Shown here piece after piece: positions 1-9,699 of a stretch of DNA of 64,000 nucleotides (its first letter is position 1; each line of letters starts with the position of its first letter). The position numbers and the translations under genes were made by a program. Below the pieces are notes generated by a model. That model was given only the letters and a program-made list of their open reading frames with translations. It searched no databases and was not told where the DNA came from. Location of the stretch: assembly GCF_002848345.1 (NCBI RefSeq), contig NZ_CP025429.1:1-64000 (forward strand). Direction: 5' to 3'. This stretch comes from Chromobacterium sp. ATCC 53434 (GTDB lineage Bacteria > Pseudomonadota > Gammaproteobacteria > Burkholderiales > Chromobacteriaceae).

Positions 1-749
1 CGCGCCTGCGCCTGATCGCGCGCGGCCGACACCTCGTGCCACAGCGGGCTGTCCGGCTTGCCGGTCACCGCCGCCAGCAAGGCCACGACATCGACGTGCG
101 GCAGCGACGGCAAGGCCCGGGCGGTGATTTCCACGCGCGCGTCTATGCCGCTGTGCAGGAAGGCCTCATTGGTCTGCGCCCTGGCCACCGCCATCGCCGC
201 GGTCACCGCCGCCTCGCCGCCGACGCCGCCTATGCGGATATCCGGCGGGTACAGCGCCAGCACGTGGATGACGGCGGTGCCCGGCGCCTCGTCGGCCTGC
301 TCGGTGTCGACATCGCCGGCGGGCGCCGTCGCCGTATCCGGGAACAGCGCGCCGCCGCAGAAACCCGGCGCGCGGCGGGCGCGCTCGACGCGGACCCTGC
401 CGCCAGTCTCCGGGCGGATCGCGTAATCGCGGCCGTTCAGCATCACGCAGCCGGAGACGACGGGCGCGGCGGTGTCCAGGCCCGCGGCCGCCAGGCAGGC
501 GCGCGCATCGGGCAGGCCGGGCAGCGTGCCGCGCCAGACCACGCAGCCGGGGCCGGCCGGCTCCACCGATACCGTCCTCAGCGTCAGCGCCAGATCGCCG
601 GCCAGGCTCAGCGTCAGCGGCGGCGCCTCTGCGCCGGGGGAGGGAAGCAAGGCCGCGCGCAAGGCCTCCACATCCAGATCGCAGATCCGGGGTTCGCCGC
701 TGGCGCCGCCGGCGTGCAAGAAAACCGGCCTGTCCATCGATGAAGCCAT
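1..749 (-). CDS. M72-like peptidyl-Asp metalloprotease, N-terminal part
   Basis: A minus-strand frame stays open from ATG 749 to the window edge (249 codons), so the C-terminus lies outside. Its codons are GC-rich at the third position, as in glmS. Residues about 160-210 contain VIHVLALYPPDIRIGG, then AQTNEAFLHSGID and VEIT. This resembles the segment that precedes the zinc site in M72 (peptidyl-Asp metallopeptidase) proteins. The HExxH zinc motif would lie beyond the window, so catalytic competence cannot be judged. No signal peptide is visible in the first 30 residues, which is odd for a family with secreted members. The gene is divergent from the DeoR-family gene across about 175 bp. Family assignment is from memory of motif style and is moderate. 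Confidence 0.6.
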   Translation of the reverse strand, partial: MASSMDRPVFLHAGGASGEPRICDLDVEALRAALLPSPGAEAPPLTLSLAGDLALTLRTVSVEPAGPGCVVWRGTLPGLPDARACLAAAGLDTAAPVVSGCVMLNGRDYAIRPETGGRVRVERARRAPGFCGGALFPDTATAPAGDVDTEQADEAPGTAVIHVLALYPPDIRIGGVGGEAAVTAAMAVARAQTNEAFLHSGIDARVEITARALPSLPHVDVVALLAAVTGKPDSPLWHEVSAARDQAQA

Positions 750-907
750 ATGTCGTCCTTTGTCGAAGTGTCGTGTGAGCGAGCACGATGCGTGCGGAGC
801 GATGGCGTAAGCCGTCCGGCCGCGCAAAATCAGACGGCTCTGTTTCGCTCGCTGACAAATCCGGGGCTTGTCTTTCGCTTGGCCGGCGATTATCATCACA
901 AAACTTT

Positions 908-938
908 CGAAACGAAACTTGTTATGACGAAACGAAAC
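908..938. promoter_or_regulatory. DeoR-type operator repeats
   Basis: The 11-bp sequence CGAAACGAAAC occurs at 908-918 and again at 928-938, a spacing of exactly 20 bp. The second copy lies just inside the start of the DeoR-family gene (ATG 924). GAAAC-rich direct repeats are known operators of DeoR-family sugar regulators such as AgaR. The likely role, inferred, is autorepression of the regulator-glmS operon. Confidence 0.55.
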
Positions 939-1714
939 ACTCAGCAGCGCCGCCATGCGATTGCCGCGCTGGTGCAGGAGAGGGGCGAGGTTAGCGTCGA
1001 CGAGCTGACCCAGCGTTTCGCCACCTCGGAAGTGACGATACGCAAGGACCTGGCGCTGCTGGAAACCGGCGGCCTGCTGCTGCGCCGTTACGGCGGCGCG
1101 GTGTCGCTGCCCAGCGAGATGGTGGCGGAGCCGGACCTTGCCCAGGTTTCGAAGCGGAAGCAGGCGATCGCCCGCGCGGCGGCCGAGCGCATCCGCGACC
1201 ACAACCGCGTGATCATAGACAGCGGCACCACCACCAGCGCGATGATCCCGCTGCTCGGCAACAAGCGCGGCCTGGTGGTGATGACCAACTCGCTGAATGT
1301 GGCCGGGCAGCTGCGCGAACTGGAGAACGAACCTATCCTGCTGATGACCGGCGGCACCTGGGACCCGCATTCGGAGTCCTTCCAGGGCCAGGTGGCCGAG
1401 CAGGTGCTGCGTTCCTACGATTTCGACCAGCTGTTCATCGGCGCCGACGGCATAGATCTGGCCCGCGGCACGACCACCTTCAACGAGCTGGTGGGCCTGT
1501 CCCGCGTGATGGCGGAGGTGGCGCGCGAGGTGATCGTGATGGTGGAGTCCGACAAGATAGGCCGCCGCATCCCCAATCTCGAGTTGCCGTGGGAGCGGGT
1601 GCATACGCTGGTGACCGACGAGGCCTTGAGCCCGGAGGCCGCCGACCAGATTCAACAGAAGGGCGTGACGCTGATTTGCGCGCCCCTGATTCAAGACAGT
1701 GCAAGGAGAAAGTA

Positions 1715-1715
<1 letters not shown>
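924..1715 (+). CDS. DeoR-family transcriptional regulator
   Basis: This 263-residue protein has a DeoR helix-turn-helix at about residues 18-58 (motif [10 protein letters not shown], then [12 protein letters not shown] and LLRRYGGAV). A DeoR C-terminal sugar-phosphate sensor domain follows, with D-S-G-T-T at about 95-99 and GADGID near 172. ATG 924 was chosen because the conserved N-terminus begins there; an upstream in-frame start at 750 would add unlike sequence. The stop overlaps the glmS start by one base (TAATG), so the two are translationally coupled. The context suggests control of amino-sugar synthesis or uptake in response to a hexosamine phosphate. The effector is not shown by the sequence. 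Confidence 0.85.
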
Positions 1716-3544
<1,829 letters not shown>

Positions 3545-3568
3545 GCCGGTTTCGCGCTCGTGATGATC
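3545..3568. other. attTn7 insertion spacer downstream of glmS
   Basis: The 24 bp between the glmS stop (3544) and the transposon terminus at 3569 correspond to the classical Tn7 insertion distance. The last five bases, TGATC (3564-3568), would be the target-site duplication if Tn7 rules hold. The partner copy at the far end is not in the window, so this is inferred. Confidence 0.7.
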
Positions 3569-3637
3569 TGTTGAGCAACAATAGAATTTGACACAAAACA
3601 ATACAATTTGACACAAGACAATAGAATTTGACACAAG
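3569..3637 (+). mobile_element. Tn7-like transposon end with three TnsB-type repeats
   Basis: The end starts with TGTTGA, a Tn7-like terminus. Three nearly identical 20-bp tandem units follow at 3578-3597, 3598-3617 and 3618-3637, each of the form ACAATAsAATTTGACACAAr. Tn7 family ends carry several copies of a ~20-22 bp TnsB-binding site. The end beside glmS with tnsA just inside corresponds to the right end of Tn7. Position, repeats and the adjacent tnsA fragment agree. Element identity beyond 'Tn7-like' cannot be told. Confidence 0.85.
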
Positions 3638-3686
3638 CAGCCCCCTTTCTATACTTCTGGTGAGTAGCTGATCACCGGAGAGTGTC

Positions 3687-3824
3687 GTGAGGGGGCGTCG
3701 CTTTAAGACTCAAGACGATATCGAGCGGTACATCGAACAGGGCTTCGGCCAAGGCGAGGGCCTGGGCTACAAGCCGTGGCTTCGCGTTCAGGACGTTCCT
3801 TCCTGCGGCCGTTCCCACAAGGGG
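3687..3824 (+). pseudogene. tnsA: tnsA fragment (Tn7-like transposase endonuclease subunit)
   Basis: A GTG start at 3687, with GGAG 7 bp upstream, opens a frame whose first ~46 residues match the N-terminus of Tn7 TnsA. The matching blocks are DIERYIEQGFGQGEGLGYKP, then WLRVQDVPSCGRSH, against the Tn7 pattern ARRIKEGRGQGHGKDYIPWL / VPSSGRSHR. TnsA cuts the 5' strands during cut-and-paste transposition with TnsB. Homology stops at an IS256 end at about 3825, so the nuclease domain is gone. No other tns gene was found nearby. The element therefore looks immobile by its own machinery. Confidence 0.9.
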
Positions 3825-4656
3825 GCGTGTACTGAATTTTGTGTAAACGGACATTTGGCAGGAAACTGCCACCTAGTCTGGAGACACAATGAGCTCGAAG
3901 AAACACGACGTACCTGACACACTACTGGACAGCTTGCTGGCCAATTACCAGAAGCCCGAAGACCTCATCGGCGAGAACGGCTTGCTCAAACAGCTCACCA
4001 AGCTGCTGGTCGAGAAAGCACTGGATGCCGAGATGGCCGCACACCTTGGCCATAGCAAACACGAGCCGGTGCTCAATCCCTCCGGTAACACCCGGAATGG
4101 CAAGAGCCGAAAGACCCTCAAGGGCGAGTTCGGTGAATTGCCTATCGAGGTACCACGCGACCGCCAGGGTACCTTTGAGCCGCAACTCATTCCCAAGCAC
4201 CAGACCCGCTGGACCGGATTCGACGACAAAGTCATCTCGCTTTACGCCCGGGGGATGACTGTTCGGGAAATTCAGGCCCATCTGGAAGAAATGTATGGCA
4301 CAGAGGTCTCACCCAGCCTGATCTCCTCCATCACGGATTCCGTCACCGAAGAGGTCAAAGCTTGGCAGGCTCGCCCTCTCGATTCGGTTTATCCAATCAT
4401 CTACCTCGACTGCATCCACGTGAAGGTACGTGAGGGGGCTGTACGCGTAAAAGCCGTCTATCTCGCCATCGGCGTTACCCTGGCTGGAGAGAAGGAGGTG
4501 CTGGGGATGTGGCTGGCGCAGACGGAGGGAGCCAAGTTCTGGCTTCAGGTCGTGACCGAACTGCGTAACCGGGGCGTACAGGACATCTTTATCGCCTGCG
4601 TCGATGGCCTGAAGGGCTTCCCGGAGGCTATCGAGGCGGTCTTCCCGAAAGCAGCC
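3825..4656 (+). mobile_element. IS256-family element, 3'-truncated copy
   Basis: The left end, beginning GCGTGTACTGAATTTTG, matches the ends of two full-length copies at 31669 and 35624. The sequence matches those copies up to 4656, where an IS3-family element begins with TGGTCTGTCCC. The IS256 3' part and right end are missing here and do not resume after the IS3. A deletion, or recombination between IS copies, must therefore have followed the insertions. The left end interrupts tnsA. Confidence 0.9.
3889..4656 (+). pseudogene. IS256-family transposase, N-terminal 256 residues
   Basis: The frame opens at ATG 3889 and matches the 408-residue transposase at 31733 over its first ~256 residues, including [11 protein letters not shown] and [11 protein letters not shown]. 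The homologous sequence ends at 4656. The remaining frame reads into the IS3 element and stops at 4725. The last catalytic acidic residue region is lost, so the product is not expected to be active. Confidence 0.9.
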
Positions 4657-4721
4657 TGGTCTGTCCCATTCCCCGTGGACACTAACTTAAGGTGGATAAT
4701 CCCCACCAAGGAGCAGTGTTC

Positions 4722-5015
4722 ATGACCAAGACCAGACGTACTTTCCCGGAGGCCCTCAAGCGCGAAGCGGTTGAGCAGGTACTTGCCGGCACCCCGTTAC
4801 GGCATGTTGCCCAAGCCTTCGACATTACCGAGTCGCTGCTGGGCAAGTGGAAGCGTCAGCTCCAAGACGCCGGACCAGATGCCTTCCCTGGCCGAGGCAA
4901 ACAGACCGGTGAAGCCGCCGAGCTCAAGCGACTGCGGGATGAGCTGGCCCGCGTTACCATGGAGCGCGATGTCCTAAAAAAGGCGCTTGCCATCTTCTCG
5001 CAACCCACGAAGTGA
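4722..5015 (+). CDS. IS3-family transposase OrfA (type A)
   Basis: This 97-residue protein starts at ATG 4722 with GGAG nearby. It has an N-terminal helix-turn-helix ([15 protein letters not shown], then [14 protein letters not shown]) and a C-terminal leucine-zipper-like heptad stretch ([20 protein letters not shown]). It binds IS ends and is normally fused to OrfB by -1 frameshifting. It overlaps the orfB start by four bases. Confidence 0.9.
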   Translation: MTKTRRTFPEALKREAVEQVLAGTPLRHVAQAFDITESLLGKWKRQLQDAGPDAFPGRGKQTGEAAELKRLRDELARVTMERDVLKKALAIFSQPTK

Positions 5016-5881
5016 AATTCCGCGCGATTCACGCTCTGTCGGGCCGCTACCCGGTAGCCCCGATGTGCCAACTGTTTCGTGTGTCCCGCAGTGGCTACTA
5101 TGCGTGGCTACACCGCCCACCTTCGGCGCGAGAGATGGCGAACCGACAACTACTGCGCGAAATCCGGCTGGTGCATGCCGAGGTCAACGGTATTTATGGC
5201 CATCGGCGTATCCATGCCGAACTTCTTGCACAGGGCTTCGTCTGCGGGCGACATCGCATCGCGGACTTGATGCGGCGAAACGGTATCAGGGTTAGAGCGC
5301 GTAAACGTTGGAGACCCGCGAGCGGTGGTCAACACCTTCTACCCGTGGCGCCCAATTTGCTGCAGCGACACTTTGCTGCTGGCGGCGACATCAATCAGCG
5401 CTGGGTGTCGGACATGACCTATATCCGAACCGGTGAAGGGTGGCTGTACTTGGCGGTGGTACTCGACCTGTACTCCCGGGCGATAGTGGGCTGGGCCATG
5501 CATCATCGAATGCAGCAAGAACTGGTGCATGCTGCCCTGACGATGGCAGTGGCGCGTCGCCAGCCTTCAGGAGAGGTAATTCTGCATTCGGACCGCGGGA
5601 GTCAGTACTGTGCCTTTGACTACCAGGCGTTGCTGAAGCGGCATGGGATAGTACCGAGCCACTCCCGCGCCGGGAACTGCTGGGATAATGCAGCGATGGA
5701 GAGCTTCTTCCGTTCACTGAAATCGGAACGTGTTTATCTGACCCACTACCGGAGCTACGAGGAGGCGCGTACAGATGTGTTTGATTACATCCGTTTTTAC
5801 AATCACCAACGACGTCATTCGACCCTGGGGTATCTGACCCCGGTTGAGTTCGAACGCCGCCGCTCAGAGCTTAGCGCTTAA
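5012..5881 (+). CDS. IS3-family transposase OrfB (type A)
   Basis: This 289-residue DDE integrase-type catalytic protein carries HTH_21-like GIYGHRRIHAELL and then an rve core. The catalytic motifs are WVSDMTYI, LHSDRGSQY and NCWDNAAMESFFRSLKSE, with the usual D, D and E residues. It appears intact. It may be made as an OrfAB fusion with the 4722 gene; its own start at 5012 overlaps the orfA stop (ATGA). Confidence 0.92.
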   Translation: MKFRAIHALSGRYPVAPMCQLFRVSRSGYYAWLHRPPSAREMANRQLLREIRLVHAEVNGIYGHRRIHAELLAQGFVCGRHRIADLMRRNGIRVRARKRWRPASGGQHLLPVAPNLLQRHFAAGGDINQRWVSDMTYIRTGEGWLYLAVVLDLYSRAIVGWAMHHRMQQELVHAALTMAVARRQPSGEVILHSDRGSQYCAFDYQALLKRHGIVPSHSRAGNCWDNAAMESFFRSLKSERVYLTHYRSYEEARTDVFDYIRFYNHQRRHSTLGYLTPVEFERRRSELSA

Positions 5882-5927
5882 CCCTCTGTCCATGGGGAGT
5901 GGGACAGACCAAACCGAGCGGTCTAGT

Positions 5928-6765
5928 CTAGAGATTTCCGGCTTCAAGGTGAGCAAGTCTGAACTCGCTCGGGGTCTGGTCGCCCAGCGAGCTGTGCGGG
6001 CCTGAATTCGTTGTAATCCTGCCGCCAACCCTCTATCTTTTCACGTGCGTCATCCAGCGATAAAAACCAATGCACATTCAGGCACTCATCCCGCAGACTG
6101 CCGTTAAATGACTCGATAAAGGCATTATCCGTGGGTTTCCCTGGTCGTGAGAAGTCCAGCGTGACGCCTTGCTCATAGGCCCACTGGTCCAGCGCCAGGG
6201 AAATAAACTCGCTGCCGTTGTCGACTTGAATTCGTTGCGGCGTCCCGCGCAAGGCTTGCACATGCTGCATCGTAGCAACTACGTCCGCGGCTTTCAGCGC
6301 GAAATCCACCGTGATCGCCAGGCTCTCCCGGCTAAAATTATTCACTACAGTTAAGGCCCGGATTTTCTGGCCGTTGAACAGCTGATCGGCCACGAAATCC
6401 ATGCTCCAGCAGGCATTCAAACTGGAGACCGCCGGCCGGGCTTGCCGGTGCGCGGCCGCCACTCGCCGCTTGGGCCGTTTGCGCCGCAGGTTCAGGCCTT
6501 CTTCGCAGTAGATCCGGTAGGTCTTCTTGTGATTGATCTGCCAGCCCTCACGCCGAAGCAGGACGTGGATGCGGCGTGCGCCATAACGAATGCGGGTGGC
6601 GGTGATCTCGCGGATTCGCTGCCGCTCCGCACGATCGTCTCGAGGGTGAGGGCGATAAAAATAGGTAGCTTGCCGCAGTTGAATGACTGCGGTGGTGCGA
6701 CGGATGCTGACGCGGTACGCGTCGATCAGGAAGTTGGCCAACTCGCGTTTGCGGGCCGGCCTCAC
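5928..6765 (-). pseudogene. IS407-type OrfB, frameshifted near the C-terminus
   Basis: The DDE integrase domain is clear (SMDFVADQL, QVDNGSEF, DNAFIESFNGSLRDECLN). Near 5999-6003 the frame changes. As read it gives EFRPAQLAGRPDPERV. In the next frame the family-typical PHSSLGDQTPSEFRLAH appears and ends at a TAG at 5928. A single extra G in the GGG run is the simplest explanation. The loss is after the last catalytic Glu, so activity may be impaired rather than abolished. Confidence 0.8.
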
Positions 6766-7028
6766 AGCTTTTTTTGGATGACTTCCTGCAGCATCTGCTT
6801 GTCCAGGCTCAGATCGGCGACCATGCGCTTGAGGCGGGCGTTCTCTTCTTCCAGTTGCTTCAGGCGGCGCAGTTCGCTGACGCCGAGGCCGCCGTATTTC
6901 TTCTTCCAGTTGTAGAAGGTGGCTTCGGAGACACCCATCTTGCGGCAGACCTCGGCGACGGTGGTGCCGGACTCGGCCTGGCGTAACGCGAAGGCAATCT
7001 GTTCTTCGGTGAACTTCGATTTTTTCAT
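6762..7028 (-). CDS. IS407-type OrfA
   Basis: This 88-residue HTH protein begins MKKSKFTEEQIAFALRQAE and carries VAEVCRKMGVSEATFYNWK followed by a leucine-zipper-like LEEENARLKRMVADLSLDK. It overlaps the orfB start, as is usual for frameshift production of OrfAB. A deleted copy lies at 45951-46231. Confidence 0.9.
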   Translation of the reverse strand: MKKSKFTEEQIAFALRQAESGTTVAEVCRKMGVSEATFYNWKKKYGGLGVSELRRLKQLEEENARLKRMVADLSLDKQMLQEVIQKKL

Positions 7029-7384
7029 GACAAATCTCCTGCCCGGATGGGCTTAAATTTGCCAGAAATCTCTACTTTTCGCCGCTACATTTTTGCGGGA
7101 AAAGGTCACCCAGCAGCGTTAATTTTATATAACAGTGAGATTGGCTTCGATAATTGCTTTGACTACACAACAAATGGCAGAAACCGCTATGGCTGAACCA
7201 AGAGGAGAAACAAGAGAGTTTCTAGTAAAGGTAGCAAACAAAATGGACCGGGCATCCCAATGCAATTAAGAAAATATAGATTATGTGCGCTACCGCACAG
7301 ACATGGAAGAAACAAGCGGACATTATAGGCTTACCGACACCTGCAACCTTGCAAGTGAGGCGCATACCAATTGAGGTAATCTTT

Positions 7385-7570
7385 ATGAATAAGCCCTCTC
7401 AACAAACTACCGGTGATCACAGCAATCCCGCTGATGTCGTCAAGCCGTCACAGCCAGCAGATACCTCGGCCAAACCGGGCACCCCAGGAACCTCTCCGAA
7501 GGATCCCATCGCTCCAACCCCATCTAAAGAAGCATCGAGCTCGAACTCTATTTTTCGCAAAGTCAAATAA
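7385..7570 (+). CDS. Small Pro/Ser/Thr-rich protein, unknown function
   Basis: This is a 61-residue frame starting at ATG 7385 with GAGG about 9 bp upstream. The composition is dominated by Pro, Ser, Thr and Lys (for example KPGTPGTSPKDPIAPTPSKE), with no membrane segment or signal peptide and no recognised domain. It sits alone between an IS and a convergent Crp-type gene. It could be a disordered small protein, or chance coding in low-complexity DNA. Confidence 0.4.
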   Translation: MNKPSQQTTGDHSNPADVVKPSQPADTSAKPGTPGTSPKDPIAPTPSKEASSSNSIFRKVK

Positions 7571-7643
7571 TAGCCACCAGGCTTTGTAGAGCTTTGAGTT
7601 CAGACTTGTAACAAGAATTTGCAATTTGTGAAAAAGCAGGAAC

Positions 7644-7677
7644 CTTGCCGTTCCAGATCCCCAAGTGGAACGGCAAG
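7644..7677. terminator. Hairpin between convergent genes
   Basis: An 11-bp perfect inverted repeat, CTTGCCGTTCC and GGAACGGCAAG, encloses a 12-base loop. On the minus strand it sits 10 bp beyond the Crp-type stop, with a T-run GCTTTTTC shortly after. It probably ends transcription of that gene and possibly of the opposing small gene. Confidence 0.6.
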
Positions 7678-7686
7678 CATTCTGGA

Positions 7687-8406
7687 TTAGCTTTTACCCG
7701 GTGCTGGCAACAAGCGGTCCATTTCAGCTCTCACTACCGCATAACACTCGCAACTAAGTTTCTCCAGTTTTACTCTATCTAGTACGGTAATATGACCGCG
7801 CCGATATTCGATTATTTTCAGTTTTTGCAGTTTGCCTGCGGCATGGGTGACCCCAGCACGCCTCACTCCTAGCATATTAGCAATCAGTTCCTGAGTCATA
7901 CACAGTTGGTTGCCTGATAAACAATCTAAGGATAGCAGCAGCCAGCGGCAGAGTTGTTGGTCGATGGAGTGATGCCGGTTGCATGCGGCGGTCTGTACCA
8001 TTTGAGCCATTAAGGCTTGGGTGTAGCACAGCATCAACAGCAACATCTCGCCATGGCGACTGAACTCGTGCAAAAAATGTGTAGCGGGTAAAGCGTAAGC
8101 ATGACCAGCGCTTTGAACAATGGCTTGACCGGTGGAGGGCGCCCCACCCATGAAAGCTGACACGCCCACCAGCCCTTCATTGCCGATTACGGCGATTTCT
8201 GCAGACGCGCCATTCTCCATTACATACAAAATCGACACGATTGAATCAGCAGGGAAGTAAACACGGGACATGGGGCGGCTAGTATCACTTAGCATCTCCC
8301 CCAAGGCTAACGACACGTACTCCAAATGTGGCAGAAGACGTTGTTGTACTTCGGGAGGCAAAGCTGCAAGTAATCGATTTTGCAACGGAAGGCACGGCTT
8401 GGGCAT
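7687..8406 (-). CDS. Crp/Fnr-family transcriptional regulator
   Basis: This 239-residue protein starts at ATG 8406 with GGAG 7 bp upstream; an upstream start at 8457 lacks a site. An N-terminal beta-roll cyclic-nucleotide-binding-like domain (about 15-130; VYFPADSIVSILYVMENG, EIAVIGNEGLVGVSAFMGG) is followed by a winged HTH (LCMTQELIANMLGVRRAGV, then IIEYRRGHITVLD). It lacks an Fnr-type N-terminal Cys cluster. Its ligand is unknown. It diverges from the cold-shock-like gene 94 bp away, a possible target. Confidence 0.85.
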   Translation of the reverse strand: MPKPCLPLQNRLLAALPPEVQQRLLPHLEYVSLALGEMLSDTSRPMSRVYFPADSIVSILYVMENGASAEIAVIGNEGLVGVSAFMGGAPSTGQAIVQSAGHAYALPATHFLHEFSRHGEMLLLMLCYTQALMAQMVQTAACNRHHSIDQQLCRWLLLSLDCLSGNQLCMTQELIANMLGVRRAGVTHAAGKLQKLKIIEYRRGHITVLDRVKLEKLSCECYAVVRAEMDRLLPAPGKS

Positions 8407-8500
8407 ATATATCTCCATTAAATAAAAAAGCATCAAGGTCAGGTATATCCCGCACATCTTCTAGAATGTATTGATACTAATGAATAAGGAGATTGCCATT

Positions 8501-8728
8501 ATGGCAACAGGTATTATCAAATTTTTTGATCCGGCCAAAGGTGCCGGCATCATCCAGCCAGACTTTCCTGGAGATAATCTGTATCTGGAGGTGTCGCAAG
8601 TAATGATGGATATTCCGGAAAATTTACCTCCAGGGCAACGTGTCAGTTACATAAAGGCTATCAGCGTGAATGGTTTGCAAGCCCGGTGTATTCGTCTGCT
8701 CGTCCCTCTCAACAACACACAAGACTGA
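8501..8728 (+). CDS. Cold-shock-domain-like small protein
   Basis: This 75-residue protein starts at ATG 8501 after AAGGAG; longer starts exist but lack a site. MATGIIKFFDPAKGAGIIQP resembles the start of CspA proteins (GTVKWFN..KGFGFI), and LPPGQRVSYIKA resembles their C-terminal strand. The RNP1-like segment is KGAGII rather than KGFGFI, and the tryptophan and central aromatics are missing. RNA binding may therefore be weak or altered. The next gene follows after 23 bp. Confidence 0.6.
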   Translation: MATGIIKFFDPAKGAGIIQPDFPGDNLYLEVSQVMMDIPENLPPGQRVSYIKAISVNGLQARCIRLLVPLNNTQD

Positions 8729-8751
8729 AATAAATTATTTGGGGAAATTTT

Positions 8752-8973
8752 ATGCACAAAACAAATGCCGACGCACTAGCACTGGCGGCGCTACTCAAAG
8801 CTATTGTAGCCGACCCAAAGGCCTTGTTCGTCACCCCAGGCCCCTGCCATGATGCGGGAGCGGCCAGTGCTACTGCTGCGGCTGATTTCGTGCTGAACTT
8901 CTCCAGACGACTACAACAGGACATCAGTGACGAAGTCACCTTGTCTAATGTCGCAAACCTGTTGTTCCGTTAA
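8752..8973 (+). CDS. Small Ala-rich protein, unknown function
   Basis: This 73-residue protein has GGGG/GGGGAAA 8-10 bp before ATG 8752 and lies 23 bp downstream of the cold-shock-like gene, probably in one operon. It is alanine-rich and predicted helical by eye (ALALAALLKAIVADPKALFV, TAAADFVLNFSRRLQQDI). There is no signal peptide or recognisable domain. Function is not inferable. Confidence 0.5.
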   Translation: MHKTNADALALAALLKAIVADPKALFVTPGPCHDAGAASATAAADFVLNFSRRLQQDISDEVTLSNVANLLFR

Positions 8974-9134
8974 GTCGTTTCAATGATTAGCCCTGAATGG
9001 TGCCACTGGCAGACACAAACAGATGCAAAGAAGTAAACAAAAATAGAGCTATTGGCCGGCTTTTTGTTAGAACATGTGGAACTTCTGAAAGTTCGGTTGC
9101 AGACAACGGTAATACTTGGAATGAGAGGCACTCG

Positions 9135-9413
9135 ATGACTGAAAGTGAGATTTTGGAACGAATCGAAGCGATGAATGGAAGTCGCGATAGTGCGTTGCTA
9201 GCTAGCTTCTGGTTGTTGATGGGTGGGCGCTACGACATTCGACTGTTTACTGTAAATGATTTGAGGGACTTGGCAGGTGATAGTAGAGCAATATTCTATG
9301 CTATAAGTGAAGCCTACACCTCGAAGCAACTTACAATTTTAACCCCAGGTTTGGCTTCTGTGCTGATGGACATTCTGGTGAGTTATGAGCACGAACGAGT
9401 CCAGCATATCTAG
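9135..9413 (+). CDS. Hypothetical protein (92 aa)
   Basis: ATG 9135 opens a 92-residue frame (MTESEILERIEAMNGSRDSA, GGRYDIRLFTVNDLRDLAGD). It is soluble by appearance, with no recognised family. Base composition is lower in GC than the flanking IS, as in other cargo. The end overlaps a possible second frame at 9385. Expression is uncertain. Confidence 0.45.
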   Translation: MTESEILERIEAMNGSRDSALLASFWLLMGGRYDIRLFTVNDLRDLAGDSRAIFYAISEAYTSKQLTILTPGLASVLMDILVSYEHERVQHI

Positions 9414-9699
9414 GGCAGCTCTAAGACCCGCTTATATGGACGCCTCCCGTTTGCCAAGGGCAGTTTCACAAGATGACATGCGGCGGTTGGTTGCTCGCTT
9501 ATATCCGGCCTTGTTGCAGACCCATAGGGCTGCGGGCCTTGATGGAATTCGCCGGAAGACGGTCTCAGCTAACAAGCGGATTCTAGATCCTGCGGTCTTA
9601 TCAGACTTGGCCTCCCGCGGTCCAACCTGTATGCCATCACATGCAGCTGCTCCTTACGCAACCAGAGAAACAACGTTCTACACAATTCTCAAACCTTGA
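9385..9699 (+). CDS. Doubtful frame overlapping the preceding gene
   Basis: This 104-codon frame starts inside the last 29 bp of the 9135 gene and ends at the edge of an IS110 element. The sequence is Arg/Ala-rich without recognisable motifs. It crosses ATGGACGCCTCCC, a sequence that recurs beside IS5/MITE ends at 10810, 35546 and 61895, so part is probably mobile-element flank. It is kept only because no other gene fills the stretch. Confidence 0.2.
   Translation: MSTNESSISRAALRPAYMDASRLPRAVSQDDMRRLVARLYPALLQTHRAAGLDGIRRKTVSANKRILDPAVLSDLASRGPTCMPSHAAAPYATRETTFYTILKP

Larger units (their letters stand above)
4657..5911 (+). mobile_element. IS3-family element, type A (complete)
   Basis: The element is 1255 bp, bounded by imperfect inverted ends TGGTCTGTCCCATTCCCC (4657) and its complement ending at 5911. 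It encodes two overlapping frames in the usual orfA/orfB layout. No 3-bp target duplication is seen, consistent with rearrangement of the flanks. A second, 5'-truncated copy lies at 63230-63718 on the other strand. Confidence 0.9.
5926..7108 (-). mobile_element. IS3-family element, IS407-type
   Basis: A minus-strand orfA/orfB pair is flanked by TAGAGATTTCCGGC near 5929 and a complementary CCAGAAATCTCTA near 7062. Homology with the partial copy at 45951-46231 continues past that repeat to GGTCA at 7108, so the true right end may be there. The left end abuts the IS3 type A element and may be trimmed. Exact boundaries are uncertain by up to about 40 bp. Confidence 0.75.

Noticed and set aside
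36..858. Long overlapping frames on both strands in the first 860 bases
   Set aside because: They are shadows of the GC-rich minus-strand M72-like frame: Arg/Gly/Ala-rich text without motifs. The frame starting at 749 has sensible protein text.
3578..3637. Three-unit tandem repeat as a possible CRISPR array
   Set aside because: Units abut without spacers and sit at a transposon end, with no cas genes anywhere in the window.
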